The notes: generated from the sequence alone by a model not told the origin. Positions 25,988-35,211 are shown, numbered from the stretch's first letter. The stretch: DNA of 64,000 nucleotides from Scandinavium lactucae (GCF_033843265.1 NZ_JAWXRD010000030.1:237289-301288); one strand, 5' to 3'. Numbers and translations: made by a program.

Positions 25988-26004
25988 AACAAGTCCGATC
26001 AGAC
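25988..26004. promoter_or_regulatory. FadR-like site upstream of fabB
   Basis: AACAAGTCCGATCAGAC resembles the FadR operator (AACTGGTCNGACCAGTT), with a weaker left half. Its place next to the FabR palindrome agrees with FadR activation of fabB. Confidence 0.5.
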
Positions 26005-26079
26005 AAATTAAGTATAAATTTGCGCCACCCGGCACACATCGCTAAGATCCCCGGACGCCTTGCATTGCGAGTAACTTAC

Positions 26080-28089
26080 GTGAAACAAAACGCCATACAA
26101 CCTGCCAACCTTGAATTTAACAATGAGGGTACACCTGTTTCCCGAGATTTTGATGATGTCTACTTTTCCAACGATAACGGGCTGGAAGAGACAAGATACG
26201 TTTTTCTGGGCGGAAACCGGTTACCTGAACGCTTTGCCTCTCATGACCGTTGCCATCTGGTGGTGGCCGAGAGCGGTTTTGGTACCGGATTGAATTTCCT
26301 CACGCTCTGGCAGGCCTTTAACGCGTTTCGCGACTCGCACCCTGACGCTACGCTGCAAAGATTACATTTCATCAGTTTTGAAAAATTCCCGTTGCGCCTG
26401 GCAGACCTTGTCCTGGCGCATCAGCATTGGCCGGAACTGGCCGAATTCGCCACGCAGTTACAGGCGCAATGGCCCCTGCCCTTCTCCGGCTGTCACCGTC
26501 TGCTGCTGGACGACGGTCGCGTCACGCTCGATTTATGGTTTGGCGATATCAATGAGTTGGTCGACACCCTTGATGACTCCCTGAATCAGCAAGTGGACGC
26601 CTGGTTCCTCGACGGTTTTGCGCCGGCCAAAAATCCCGATATGTGGACGCCAACGCTGTTTAACGCGATGGCCAGACTGGCCCGGCCCGGCAGCACAGTG
26701 GCGACCTTTACCTCCGCAGGTTTTGTGCGCCGTGGGCTGATAGACGCCGGTTTCGGTATTCAAAAAAGCAAAGGCTTTGGTCGCAAACGAGAAATGCTGA
26801 CCGGGTATCGGGATGACTCTCATCCCGACCACGCCCGTGCCCCGTGGTTTGCCCGTACCGGCTCGGACCTGCGTGAAACGGCCATTATCGGCGGTGGAAT
26901 TGCCAGCGCATTATTGGCCCTGGCCCTGCTGCGTCGCGGCTGGCAGGTGACGCTGTATTGCGCAGACAGCGCCCCGGCACAAGGCGCATCCGGCAACCGT
27001 CAGGGCGCGTTGTACCCGTTGCTCAGTGCTCACGATCCTGCCCTGACCCAGTTCTTCCCGGCGGCATTTACCTTTGCCCGCCGTCTGTATGATTCCCTGC
27101 CCGTCGAGTTTGATAGTGCCTGGTGCGGCGTGACGCAGTTGGGTTGGGATAAAAGAAGCAGCGATAAAATCGCCCGAATGCTTGACCTGGGGCTGCCTGC
27201 GGAAATTGCCATCGAAGTCGATGCCGCAGAGGTGGCTCGCAGCGCGGGTGTGGACACGGGCTGCGCGGGCATCCAGTACCCGCTTGGCGGCTGGTTGTGC
27301 CCGGCACAGCTCACCGCCGCAGTGATTGAATATGGCTGCCAGCATGGCCTGAAAGTGCACTGGAACCATCGCTGTGAAACGCTTGCTGCCCAGGACCACG
27401 GCTGGACGCTACATTTTGCCTCCGGCGAAACACAGAATCATGCCAATGTAGTGCTGGCCACGGGTCATCAACTCGCACATTTCGCCCAAACGGCAGAGTT
27501 GCCGGTCTCCGCGGTCGGCGGACAGGTCAGCCATATTCCCACTACGCCTGCGTTAGCAGAGCTGCGCCATGTGTTGTGCTATGACGGTTACCTGACACCG
27601 CAGAATCCGAATAATCAGCAGCACTGTATCGGAGCCAGTTACCATCGCGGGCAAACCGAGGTCGCCTACAGCGAAGAGGATCAGCGGAATAACCGCCAGC
27701 GTCTGATTGACTGTTTCCCGCAGGCCGACTGGGCGCAGGAAGTGGACGTGAGCCAGGGTGACGCGCGAGGCGGCATTCGCTGCGCCACCCGCGATCATTT
27801 ACCGATGACGGGCAACGTGCCGGACTACCAGCAAACACTCGACACCTACGCCACGCTTGCTGAAAACAGCGAAAATGCAGCTGTTGCACCGGTACATAAG
27901 AACCTGTTTATGCTGGGCGGGCTGGGTTCTCGCGGCCTGTGTACTGCCCCGCTGACGGCGGAAATACTGGCCTCACAGATGAGCCACGAACCCCTGCCGC
28001 TGGATGCCTCGACGCTCGCCGCGCTTAACCCCAACCGCTTCTGGGTGCGCAAACTGCTGAAAGGGAAAGCGGTCGTTAAAGCAGATTGA
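26080..28089 (+). CDS. mnmC: Bifunctional tRNA 5-methylaminomethyl-2-thiouridine biosynthesis protein MnmC
   Basis: A 669-residue fusion enzyme. The N-terminal SAM methyltransferase half has AESGFGTGLNFLTLW and DGFAPAKNPDMW. The C-terminal FAD oxidoreductase half begins at the dinucleotide loop AIIGGGIASALLALALLRRG. Together they complete mnm5s2U34 in tRNA. The GTG at 26080 (VKQNAIQPANLEF) is the homologous start; the frame extends upstream through the fabB operators. Its 3' end overlaps the convergent AraC gene by 14 bp. Confidence 0.95.
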   Translation: MKQNAIQPANLEFNNEGTPVSRDFDDVYFSNDNGLEETRYVFLGGNRLPERFASHDRCHLVVAESGFGTGLNFLTLWQAFNAFRDSHPDATLQRLHFISFEKFPLRLADLVLAHQHWPELAEFATQLQAQWPLPFSGCHRLLLDDGRVTLDLWFGDINELVDTLDDSLNQQVDAWFLDGFAPAKNPDMWTPTLFNAMARLARPGSTVATFTSAGFVRRGLIDAGFGIQKSKGFGRKREMLTGYRDDSHPDHARAPWFARTGSDLRETAIIGGGIASALLALALLRRGWQVTLYCADSAPAQGASGNRQGALYPLLSAHDPALTQFFPAAFTFARRLYDSLPVEFDSAWCGVTQLGWDKRSSDKIARMLDLGLPAEIAIEVDAAEVARSAGVDTGCAGIQYPLGGWLCPAQLTAAVIEYGCQHGLKVHWNHRCETLAAQDHGWTLHFASGETQNHANVVLATGHQLAHFAQTAELPVSAVGGQVSHIPTTPALAELRHVLCYDGYLTPQNPNNQQHCIGASYHRGQTEVAYSEEDQRNNRQRLIDCFPQADWAQEVDVSQGDARGGIRCATRDHLPMTGNVPDYQQTLDTYATLAENSENAAVAPVHKNLFMLGGLGSRGLCTAPLTAEILASQMSHEPLPLDASTLAALNPNRFWVRKLLKGKAVVKAD

Positions 28090-28933
28090 CGCGCTGCTGC
28101 GCCAGTTTCCGATACTGCAACGGCGTCTGGCGCATCATGCGTTTAAAGCAGGTAATGAAATAGGTCGCCTCCTGAAACCCCACTTTGGCGGCGATCGCAT
28201 CAACACTCATTTCCGTCGTGCGCAGCAAATCACAACTGCGCTTCAATCGCCTCGTGAGCAGGTATTCATGAATGCTGCCGCCGGTCTGCTGGCGGAAGAT
28301 GCGTGAGGTGTAGCTGCGTGAGAGTCCGATATCCCGAGCCAGATCCTCCAGTGAAAACTTCTCGCCGTAATGGACTTCCAGCCACTGCATGATTTGCGCC
28401 GAGGCGGTTTGCTGCTGCGGGACGCTGGTCGACGGCAACGCAGGTAATAGCGACATTATCTGCATCACCAAAAAAGCGACCTCGTCGACGGGATAGTGTT
28501 CCTTCGATTCAAGCGCGGCAAACTGCGCCAGCACGGTCTCCATATACGCCGCGTGTTCATTCAGATCGTACGCCTGAGCCGGGGCATGGCTGGCCGCTAA
28601 ACGGGAAAACTGCGCCTGAAAGCGCGGAAACTGTTGCAGATTGCTCTCCACCGCCGACTGCTCGATGTGCATTGTGGAACGGTGATACTGGTTCTGTTCG
28701 CTGTCATCGACATGCACTTTGTGCAGACGAAACGGCGGGAAGATAAATAGCCTGCCGGGGCGCGCGGTGTAGTGCTGATTATCCACTACCACAATGCCGT
28801 AGCCCTGAGAAATAAAAAGAAACTCCACGCACTGATGCCAGTGGTAATACAGCGCGCTGGAACCCCACATCCGATTAAATGAGATCGCCTGCCGTTCGAG
28901 GGTGATCCTTTCCAGTAACTGCGAATCGCTCAT
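28076..28933 (-). CDS. AraC-family regulator of the uronide operon
   Basis: A 285-residue AraC/XylS protein: an N-terminal cupin-like sensor domain (HWHQCVEFLFISQGYGIVVV) and a C-terminal pair of helix-turn-helix motifs (FSLEDLARDIGLSRSYTSRI and MSVDAIAAKVGFQEATYFIT). It is divergent from the DUF2264-MFS-GH88 operon and presumably activates it with an uronide inducer, as RhaS/RhiR-like regulators do. It has no E. coli K-12 counterpart at this place. The ligand is unknown. Confidence 0.88.
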   Translation of the reverse strand: MSDSQLLERITLERQAISFNRMWGSSALYYHWHQCVEFLFISQGYGIVVVDNQHYTARPGRLFIFPPFRLHKVHVDDSEQNQYHRSTMHIEQSAVESNLQQFPRFQAQFSRLAASHAPAQAYDLNEHAAYMETVLAQFAALESKEHYPVDEVAFLVMQIMSLLPALPSTSVPQQQTASAQIMQWLEVHYGEKFSLEDLARDIGLSRSYTSRIFRQQTGGSIHEYLLTRRLKRSCDLLRTTEMSVDAIAAKVGFQEATYFITCFKRMMRQTPLQYRKLAQQRVNLL

Positions 28934-29035
28934 TCCGCCACCATGACAACAGAATTAAATTTTTAGCCTACGGTTTGCAATTTATTGCCCTGCCTTTCAT
29001 GAAAATCCAGCGAATTTAAAATAGCGGTTCAGTTT

Positions 29036-29051
29036 TGTGAAGCGGCTCACT
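29036..29051. promoter_or_regulatory. CRP site in the AraC-regulator/uronide-operon intergenic region
   Basis: TGTGA-AGCGGC-TCACT matches the CRP consensus at 9 of 10 half-site positions. It lies about 108 bp upstream of the DUF2264 start, fitting catabolite-controlled expression of sugar genes. Confidence 0.6.
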
Positions 29052-29158
29052 CAGCGGCCGGGAAAAAAGCGGCTAGTCTTGGTTCGCCGCCTGCTTCTGG
29101 CGATAAAAAAGTCCCATAACAATAACGTTAATTTTCTCGTATCTGACGGGAGGACCTT

Positions 29159-30997
29159 GTGCAACCCGAACATATTACCTTTGAAAATCCCCTACAAAAA
29201 CGAAGTGACCTCACCCTGTGGGTGAATGAAATACTCAATGCGGTCACGCCCTTTTTCAAAAATAACGCCAGCGGCATCGACCTGGCGAATTTCACGACCC
29301 ATTACGGCCAGCGCATTGCCAATATGGAGGCCTTCTCCCGCTTATTATGGGGCGTCACACCTTTGCTGGCGGGCGGTCAGGAGCCGGAACAGCTGTCGCT
29401 CTATATTCAGGCCATCAAGAACGGCACCCACCCTGCGCACCCGGAATATTGGGGGGAAGTCGGTCCCAGCGATCAGCGGGTGGTGGAAATGGCGGCCTAC
29501 GGACTGTTGCTCGCTCTCGCGCACAAACCGCTGCTGGCACACTTTAATGAGCAGGAAAAGCAGCATCTCTGGCAATGGCTGAAGCAAAGCGAAACGGCCA
29601 CCATTCCGGACAACAACTGGCACTTCTTTCCAATTTTGGTGCAGGTTGGTTTCCATCACGCCGGACTGCCCGTCAATCACGAAGCGATTGAACGCCATTT
29701 TGCCGCCATGGAACGCTACTGGCTCGGTGACGGCTGGTACAGCGATGGCCCGGACCGCCCGCGTGATTACTACATTTCAATGGGCTTCCATTTCTACGGC
29801 CTGATCTACTCCCACCTGATGAAAGACATCGACCCCCAACGCTGTGCCACTCTGCGCGAGCGGGCCACGGTGTTTGCCGCTGATTTCATTCATTTCTTTG
29901 ATGACGATGGGGCCGCGATTCCCTTCGGTCGCAGCCTGACTTACCGCTTTGCGCAGGCGGCGTTCTGGAGCGCCGCCGCCTTTGCCGGGTTGAACGTTTA
30001 CTCTCCGGGGGTGATTAAAGGGCTGGTGCTGCGTCATCTGCGGTGGTGGATGCGTCAGCAACCGTTCGATCGCGACGGCGTGCTGAGCGTCGGTTACAGC
30101 TACCCGAATCTTGTCATGGCGGAAGACTACAACGCGCCGGGTTCACCGTACTGGGGCCTGAAAACGGTGCTGGTGCTGACGCTCGGCGAAAACAGCGACT
30201 TCTGGCAGGCCGAAGAAGAACCGCTTCCACCACGTCAGACGCCGCATTCCATCGCCAAAGCGGCACAGATTATCGTCCACCAGCCGCATCATTTATGGCT
30301 GCTGACCGCCGGGCAGCTAGAGCGGAATAACTTCGTCAATACCGAAGCGAAATACTGCAAATTTGCCTACTCCGCACGATTTGCCTTTACCGTCGAACGC
30401 GGACGTTTTGGCCTGCCACACGCTTCGCCGGACTCAATGCTGCTGCTCAGCGAAAAAGACAACTACTGGCGCGGTCGTCGGGAATGCCTGACGGTCAGCG
30501 TGAATGAGAACGTTATCTACAGCCGCTGGCAGCCGTGGCATGACGTCACCGTCGATAGCTGGCTGGTAGCCCTGGGCGACTGGCACGTTCGCGTGCATCA
30601 CCTAGATACCGCCCGGGAACTGGACAGCACCGAAGGCGGCTTCAGTCTCTGTTTCCGTCCGCAACCGGAACAGCAGACCGCAAAAGGTATCAGCCATCTG
30701 AGCGGAGACAAAGACACCAGCATGATTGCCTGTCTGAGCCCACATCTACGTCAGGGCGAGGTGGTGCTGACCCCGCCGAACAGCAATCTGTTATTTGCCG
30801 ACCGCGCCGCCGTGCCGGTGCTGCGCGGGGAACATTCCCCCGGCACGCATCTGCTGATCAGCGCCGTCTGGGCTGGCGATCCACAGGATTTCAACGCCGC
30901 CAGCGCCCCACAGGCCCGTCTGGATCAGGGTGTCGTTCTCCTGACATCGGCGACACATCACACTCACATCACCCTGACTGAACTGCCGTCAGACTGA
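29159..30997 (+). CDS. DUF2264-family protein, putative uronide-processing enzyme
   Basis: A 612-residue cytoplasmic protein (no signal peptide) of the DUF2264 family. Conserved blocks include DNNWHFFPILVQVGFHHAG (about 151-169) and DGWYSDGPDRPRDYYISMGF (191-210), typical of alpha-barrel carbohydrate-active proteins, with a beta-rich C-terminal half resembling lyases of the heparinase II type. No reaction is established here. The start is GTG at 29159, chosen because GGGAGG lies 6 bases upstream. It is the first gene of the operon and the symporter follows after 10 bp. Confidence 0.85.
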   Translation: MQPEHITFENPLQKRSDLTLWVNEILNAVTPFFKNNASGIDLANFTTHYGQRIANMEAFSRLLWGVTPLLAGGQEPEQLSLYIQAIKNGTHPAHPEYWGEVGPSDQRVVEMAAYGLLLALAHKPLLAHFNEQEKQHLWQWLKQSETATIPDNNWHFFPILVQVGFHHAGLPVNHEAIERHFAAMERYWLGDGWYSDGPDRPRDYYISMGFHFYGLIYSHLMKDIDPQRCATLRERATVFAADFIHFFDDDGAAIPFGRSLTYRFAQAAFWSAAAFAGLNVYSPGVIKGLVLRHLRWWMRQQPFDRDGVLSVGYSYPNLVMAEDYNAPGSPYWGLKTVLVLTLGENSDFWQAEEEPLPPRQTPHSIAKAAQIIVHQPHHLWLLTAGQLERNNFVNTEAKYCKFAYSARFAFTVERGRFGLPHASPDSMLLLSEKDNYWRGRRECLTVSVNENVIYSRWQPWHDVTVDSWLVALGDWHVRVHHLDTARELDSTEGGFSLCFRPQPEQQTAKGISHLSGDKDTSMIACLSPHLRQGEVVLTPPNSNLLFADRAAVPVLRGEHSPGTHLLISAVWAGDPQDFNAASAPQARLDQGVVLLTSATHHTHITLTELPSD

Positions 30998-31007
30998 GGA
31001 GAGCATC

Positions 31008-32288
31008 ATGACCGCGACCACCCCGCGCAGTGCGCAAATCAAGATGAGCAGTTTTATCTTTCTCTACTTCTTCACCTGGTCATCCAGCTTCGGGCTTTAC
31101 GCTCTGTGGCTAAGCCAGAAGGTCGGTCTGGACAGCATCACCATTGGCAGCGTCTTCGCCATCAACGGCGTGTTCGCGGTGATCATGAAGCCGGTTTACG
31201 GCTACATCATGGACAAAATCGGCATGAGCAAATGGCTGCTCTATTTTGTGTGTGCCGTGTCTGCGCTGATGGCCCCGTTCTTTATCGTGGTCTATCAGCC
31301 GTTATTGCTGAGCCACACCACCGTCGGGATTATTGTCGGCGCGCTGTATCTCAGTCTCGGCTGGTATGCTGGCGTAGCGGCATCGGAATCCTATGCTGAC
31401 CGCTTTAGCCGCCTGTATAACCTCGAGTTTGGCAGGATCCGCATGTGGGGATCGCTGGGCTGGGCGCTGGCGGCATCCGTCTCTGGCGTACTGTTTAATC
31501 TGACACCGTTGGCGAACTTCCTCGTCAGCAGCGCCACCTCAGTGTTGATGCTGCTGGTGTTAATCAGCCTGAAAATCGGTGATGAGCAGCTGCGCAGTAA
31601 CAATGTCATCTCTGAAAATAAAATCGTTTTTAGCGACGTCATTCTGCTGTTGAAAAACCGCAAATTCTGGATGTTCAGTCTGTATGTGGCGGGCGTGGCG
31701 TGGATGATGTTCATCGCCGAGCAGCAGTTCCCTCGCTACTTTGTTTCGTTCTTTGCTACCAAAGAACAGGGCAACGCCTGGTACGGTTACCTGAGCATGA
31801 TTCAGTCCGGGACCGAATTCGTGATGATGATGTTCATCCCTGTCCTGGTTAACCGTTACGGGGCGAAAAAAGGGTTGTTACTCTGCGGTCTGGTGGTCGG
31901 CGCACGTCTGATCGCCTCCGGCCTGACGACTGACCCGCTGGCTATTTCGATTATCAAACCGTTGTACGGCATGGAAATCGCACTGTTGCTGGTGTCGGTA
32001 TTCAAATACATCGCCGAGCATTTCCATAAAAAGGTGAACGCCACCATGTATCTGCTGGGCTATCAGGCGATGATTTACGTCGGCTCAGTGGTGGTCGCGC
32101 CACCGGCTGGCTACCTGTACGCCAAAATCGGGTTCGAGCAAACCTACCTGATGATGGGCTGCTGCGCCCTGTTCTTCACTCTGGTTTCCAGCTTCACCCT
32201 TTCACGCTGCCGCTCTGACCGCGATCCTCATCCCGAGGACGCCCAGACGCTGGACGCGGTATCCATTGCCCCTGCTAAAAGTCATTAA
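31008..32288 (+). CDS. LacY-type oligosaccharide:H+ symporter
   Basis: A 426-residue MFS protein with twelve predicted membrane segments, resembling the oligosaccharide:proton symporter group (LacY, RafB and relatives): FFTWSSSFGLYALWLSQKVG near the N terminus and FGRIRMWGSLGWALAA in the middle. It probably brings the substrate of the two neighbouring enzymes across the inner membrane. GGAG precedes the ATG. Spacing is 10 bp from DUF2264 and 9 bp to the GH88 gene. Confidence 0.87.
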   Translation: MTATTPRSAQIKMSSFIFLYFFTWSSSFGLYALWLSQKVGLDSITIGSVFAINGVFAVIMKPVYGYIMDKIGMSKWLLYFVCAVSALMAPFFIVVYQPLLLSHTTVGIIVGALYLSLGWYAGVAASESYADRFSRLYNLEFGRIRMWGSLGWALAASVSGVLFNLTPLANFLVSSATSVLMLLVLISLKIGDEQLRSNNVISENKIVFSDVILLLKNRKFWMFSLYVAGVAWMMFIAEQQFPRYFVSFFATKEQGNAWYGYLSMIQSGTEFVMMMFIPVLVNRYGAKKGLLLCGLVVGARLIASGLTTDPLAISIIKPLYGMEIALLLVSVFKYIAEHFHKKVNATMYLLGYQAMIYVGSVVVAPPAGYLYAKIGFEQTYLMMGCCALFFTLVSSFTLSRCRSDRDPHPEDAQTLDAVSIAPAKSH

Positions 32289-32297
32289 GGAGACGTT

Positions 32298-33488
32298 ATG
32301 ACCCGTTCCGTTGTTACTGAGCCGTTGCGCCCGGTTGAGCTGTACGCCATCGACCGGCCTGCGCTGCGTCAAAGTCTGGACGCCGCGCTGACCCGCATCA
32401 CACAAAAACTGGATACCAATATTGCCGCATTTGGCGATAGCTTCCCGGGTGAAGCCTGTGAAAACGGCGTCTGGCCGCGCACTAAAAATGTCGAATGGAC
32501 CACCAGTTTCTGGACCGGACAGCTGTGGCTGGCGTGGGAAATGACCGGTGAGGTTCGTTTCCGTGAAGCCGCAGAGCGCACTTTGCCCTCTTTCGCCGAA
32601 CGCATCGAGCAGCGCATCGACACCGCCACGCACGATTTAGGCTTTCTGTATTCACTCTCCTGCGTCAGCGCCTGGCGGCTGACCGGAAATGAAGCCGCGC
32701 GTCAAAGCGCCCTTCAGGCAGCCGATGCCCTGATGGAGCGCTTTAACCCAACGGCGAAAATCATTCAGGCATGGGGCGATTTGAATGACCCTGAACAGCA
32801 GGGCCGCATGATAATCGACTGCAACATGAACCTGCCGCTGCTGTACTGGGCCAGTGAACAAACCGGCGACCCGTGCTATGCCGACGCCGCCACCGCGCAC
32901 GTCGAACAGGCCGCGCGCTACATTGTGCGCGATGATGCGTCGACCTGGCACACCTACTATATGGATGTGGTCACCGGTGAGCCGCGTTTCGGTAATACCC
33001 ATCAGGGGTATAGCGACACCTCCTGCTGGTCTCGCGGCCAGGCGTGGGGGATTTACGGTTTCCTGCTGAGTTATCTGCATACCGGCGACAGCAGCATGGT
33101 CGAACTTTCCCGCAGCCTGGCACACTACTTCCTCAACCGCCTGCCGGAAGATGAGGTCTGCCACTGGGATTTAGCCCTGCTCGGCACCGACGCGGTGCGC
33201 GACAGTTCCGCTGCCGCCATTGCCGCCTGTGGCTTGTTGGAATTGGTTAAAGCGCTGCCTACACTCGACCCGCATCGCGCACATTATGAAGAAATGGCGC
33301 TGCGTATCATGAAATCCCTGACCGACAACTATCTCGCTCGCGACGACGAAGCGTGCGAAGGCTTGCTCAAGCATTCGGTGTATCACATGGCGAGCGGCAA
33401 AGGCGTCGACCAGTGTTGCAGCTGGGGCGACTATTTCTATCTCGAAGCGATGGCCCGCCTGCGCCAGATTTGGCCGCTGTACTGGTAA
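32298..33488 (+). CDS. Unsaturated glucuronyl hydrolase, GH88 family
   Basis: A 396-residue cytoplasmic glycoside hydrolase. Family motifs are clear: VEWTTSFWTGQLWLAWE (65-81), HDLGFLYSLS with Asp113, DCNMNLPLLYWAS with Asp174, and SCWSRGQAWGIYGF (242-255). Asp113 and Asp174 align with the two catalytic aspartates of the Bacillus sp. GL1 enzyme. GH88 removes delta-4,5-unsaturated uronic acid from the ends of lyase products such as unsaturated glycosaminoglycan or gellan fragments. AAGGAG precedes the ATG. No polysaccharide lyase is in the window. Confidence 0.9.
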   Translation: MTRSVVTEPLRPVELYAIDRPALRQSLDAALTRITQKLDTNIAAFGDSFPGEACENGVWPRTKNVEWTTSFWTGQLWLAWEMTGEVRFREAAERTLPSFAERIEQRIDTATHDLGFLYSLSCVSAWRLTGNEAARQSALQAADALMERFNPTAKIIQAWGDLNDPEQQGRMIIDCNMNLPLLYWASEQTGDPCYADAATAHVEQAARYIVRDDASTWHTYYMDVVTGEPRFGNTHQGYSDTSCWSRGQAWGIYGFLLSYLHTGDSSMVELSRSLAHYFLNRLPEDEVCHWDLALLGTDAVRDSSAAAIAACGLLELVKALPTLDPHRAHYEEMALRIMKSLTDNYLARDDEACEGLLKHSVYHMASGKGVDQCCSWGDYFYLEAMARLRQIWPLYW

Positions 33489-33490
33489 TA

Positions 33491-33524
33491 AAAAAGCCCC
33501 CGGTTGCGAAATCGGGGGCTTTTT
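33491..33524 (+). terminator. Terminator after GH88 gene
   Basis: AAAAAGCCCCCG pairs with CGGGGGCTTTTT across a 10-base loop. It has T-runs on both strands and so may also stop yfcL transcripts. Confidence 0.9.
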
Positions 33525-33525
33525 C

Positions 33526-33555
33526 GTCGGGTGGCGCAGCGCTTACCCGACCTAC
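33526..33555. repeat. REP-like palindromic element
   Basis: GTCGGGTGGCGCAGCG, then CTTACCCGACCTAC, has the layout of an enterobacterial REP unit (GCCGGATGGCG...CCGGCCTAC type) between convergent genes. Only one unit is seen. Confidence 0.6.
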
Positions 33556-33565
33556 ATTTTTGGTC

Positions 33566-33844
33566 TCACTTGAATTTTGCCTGCTGGAACAGGGTGTCCC
33601 ACATGCCGAGGACCAGCGCCTGATCGCGCGGGTTCAGTTCCCCGGCATGGATGGCTTTTTGCAGGCTCTGGGTCACTTTTTCGTAGACCGCTTCTGGAGA
33701 GTGATCGTCCCCTGCTTCCAGGTCTGCTACCGCGAGCGTCAGGTGGCCGCGCAGATAGCCGCTGGCAAACAGTTCATCGTCACTGGCGTGCTCTACCATG
33801 TCATCAATCAACGCCAGAATGCGCGATTCAAATTCTGCGATCAT
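33566..33844 (-). CDS. yfcL: YfcL family protein
   Basis: A 92-residue acidic helical protein (MIAEFESRILALIDDMVEHASDDELFAS), the same length as E. coli YfcL. Function unknown. It is the last gene of the prmB-aroC-mepA-yfcA-epmC-yfcL run, 9 bp after epmC. In E. coli it directly faces mnmC; here the uronide block lies between them. Confidence 0.93.
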   Translation of the reverse strand: MIAEFESRILALIDDMVEHASDDELFASGYLRGHLTLAVADLEAGDDHSPEAVYEKVTQSLQKAIHAGELNPRDQALVLGMWDTLFQQAKFK

Positions 33845-33853
33845 CTTCTTTCC

Positions 33854-34402
33854 TCAATTTAGATCTTCCGGCCAGGGGAAGTGTTCCGCCGTTAACGTCG
33901 GCGTTTGATAATAATCTTGTAATGCCGCGATGAAGCGCGCCGGACGTGCCGGGATCCCTTCTGCGAGATAGGTCATCACCTGCGCATGCACCCGACGCTG
34001 GAACACGATGCGGTCAGGCTCAACATCCCCTTCGAGATTGTCGCAGCTGACGTTGAACGGGAAACCCGCCGCGGCACAAAACAGCCAGTCAAACGCCTGG
34101 GGTTTGACTTCCACATCTTCGAACTGGCCCTGGGTTTTGGCATCCCGCCCATCCGGGCAATACCAGTAGCCAAAATCCACCAGCTTGCGGCGCTCGGCAC
34201 CCGCAATGCACCAGTGCGAAATCTCATGCAGAGCGCTGGCATAAAAGCCATGCGCAAAGACGATGCGGTTGTACGGCACATCGGCATCAGCAGGAAGATA
34301 AATTGGTTCGTCCTCGCCTGAAATCAGACGGGTATTAAAATCATCAGCAAAGCAACTGTCGAAAATGTCGATCAGCTGCTGATAATGGTGTTGTTGTTGC
34401 AT
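33854..34402 (-). CDS. epmC: Elongation factor P hydroxylase EpmC
   Basis: A 182-residue protein (formerly YfcM). The metal-binding motif is visible as ALHEISHWCIAG, with additional conserved CDNLEGD and WYCPDGRDA segments. EpmC hydroxylates the beta-lysylated Lys34 of EF-P, the last step after EpmA and EpmB. The start at 34402 gives the E. coli length and overlaps the yfcA stop by one base (TAATG). Confidence 0.95.
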   Translation of the reverse strand: MQQQHHYQQLIDIFDSCFADDFNTRLISGEDEPIYLPADADVPYNRIVFAHGFYASALHEISHWCIAGAERRKLVDFGYWYCPDGRDAKTQGQFEDVEVKPQAFDWLFCAAAGFPFNVSCDNLEGDVEPDRIVFQRRVHAQVMTYLAEGIPARPARFIAALQDYYQTPTLTAEHFPWPEDLN

Positions 34403-35211
34403 TAATGAATTCCCAACCACTGGAGGATCTCCGCCCCGTGACTGTCATAGAGAAGTTTTGCGCTCATTACCGCCGAAACGATGACGATCATCGGCCGGAT
34501 CAGCGTTTGTCCTTTGCTGAGCACCAGTCGCGATCCCATTCGCGCCCCTAAAAATTGTCCTGCCATCATCACAAAACCGGTTCCCCAAATCACCTTGCCG
34601 CCGATGATAAACAGCAGCAAACCGCCGACGTTTGAGGTGGCGTTAAGCACTTTGGCGTGCGCGGTGGATTTGGCGAGATTAAAACCGGCCAGCGTCACAA
34701 ACGCCAGCGCATAAAACGAGCCCGCACCGGGGCCGAAAAATCCGTCATAAAAGCCGACGCAGCCGCCTGACACCAGCGCAAACGGCAACCCGTGCAGGCG
34801 ACGCTGACGGTCTTCCTCGCCAAGCTTTGGCATCAGCAGGAAATAGAGGCCAATGCCGATCACCAGCAGCGGCAGAATTTGACGCAGAATGTCTGACTGC
34901 ACGTGCTGTACCAGCAGCGCGCCGCTCATCGAGCCAATAAAGGTCATCAGGATATTGAGCTTCTGGTCAGCCAGGCTGACCACTTTGCGCCGTATAAAAT
35001 AGAGCGAGGACGATAGCGACCCACCGCAGGCCTGCAGTTTGTTAGTGGCCAGCGCATTTGCCGGTGACATCCCCACAGCCAGCAGCGCCGGGATGGTCAG
35101 CAGACCGCCGCCCCCGGCCAGGGAATCAATAAACCCGGCCAGCAGCGCGATAAAGAAAAGTGCCACCAGCAGCAGCGGTGACACCATAAATATCTCAGTG
35201 AAATGTTCCAT
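34402..35211 (-). CDS. yfcA: TauE/SafE-family membrane protein YfcA
   Basis: A 269-residue membrane protein with about eight hydrophobic segments and two TauE-type repeats (GFIDSLAGGGGLLTIPALL and GGCVGFYDGFFGPGAGSFYAL). Family members carry sulfite, sulfoacetate or related anions, but the substrate of YfcA is unknown. Its ATG overlaps the mepA stop by one base, so the operon is tightly coupled. Confidence 0.94.
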   Translation of the reverse strand: MEHFTEIFMVSPLLLVALFFIALLAGFIDSLAGGGGLLTIPALLAVGMSPANALATNKLQACGGSLSSSLYFIRRKVVSLADQKLNILMTFIGSMSGALLVQHVQSDILRQILPLLVIGIGLYFLLMPKLGEEDRQRRLHGLPFALVSGGCVGFYDGFFGPGAGSFYALAFVTLAGFNLAKSTAHAKVLNATSNVGGLLLFIIGGKVIWGTGFVMMAGQFLGARMGSRLVLSKGQTLIRPMIVIVSAVMSAKLLYDSHGAEILQWLGIH

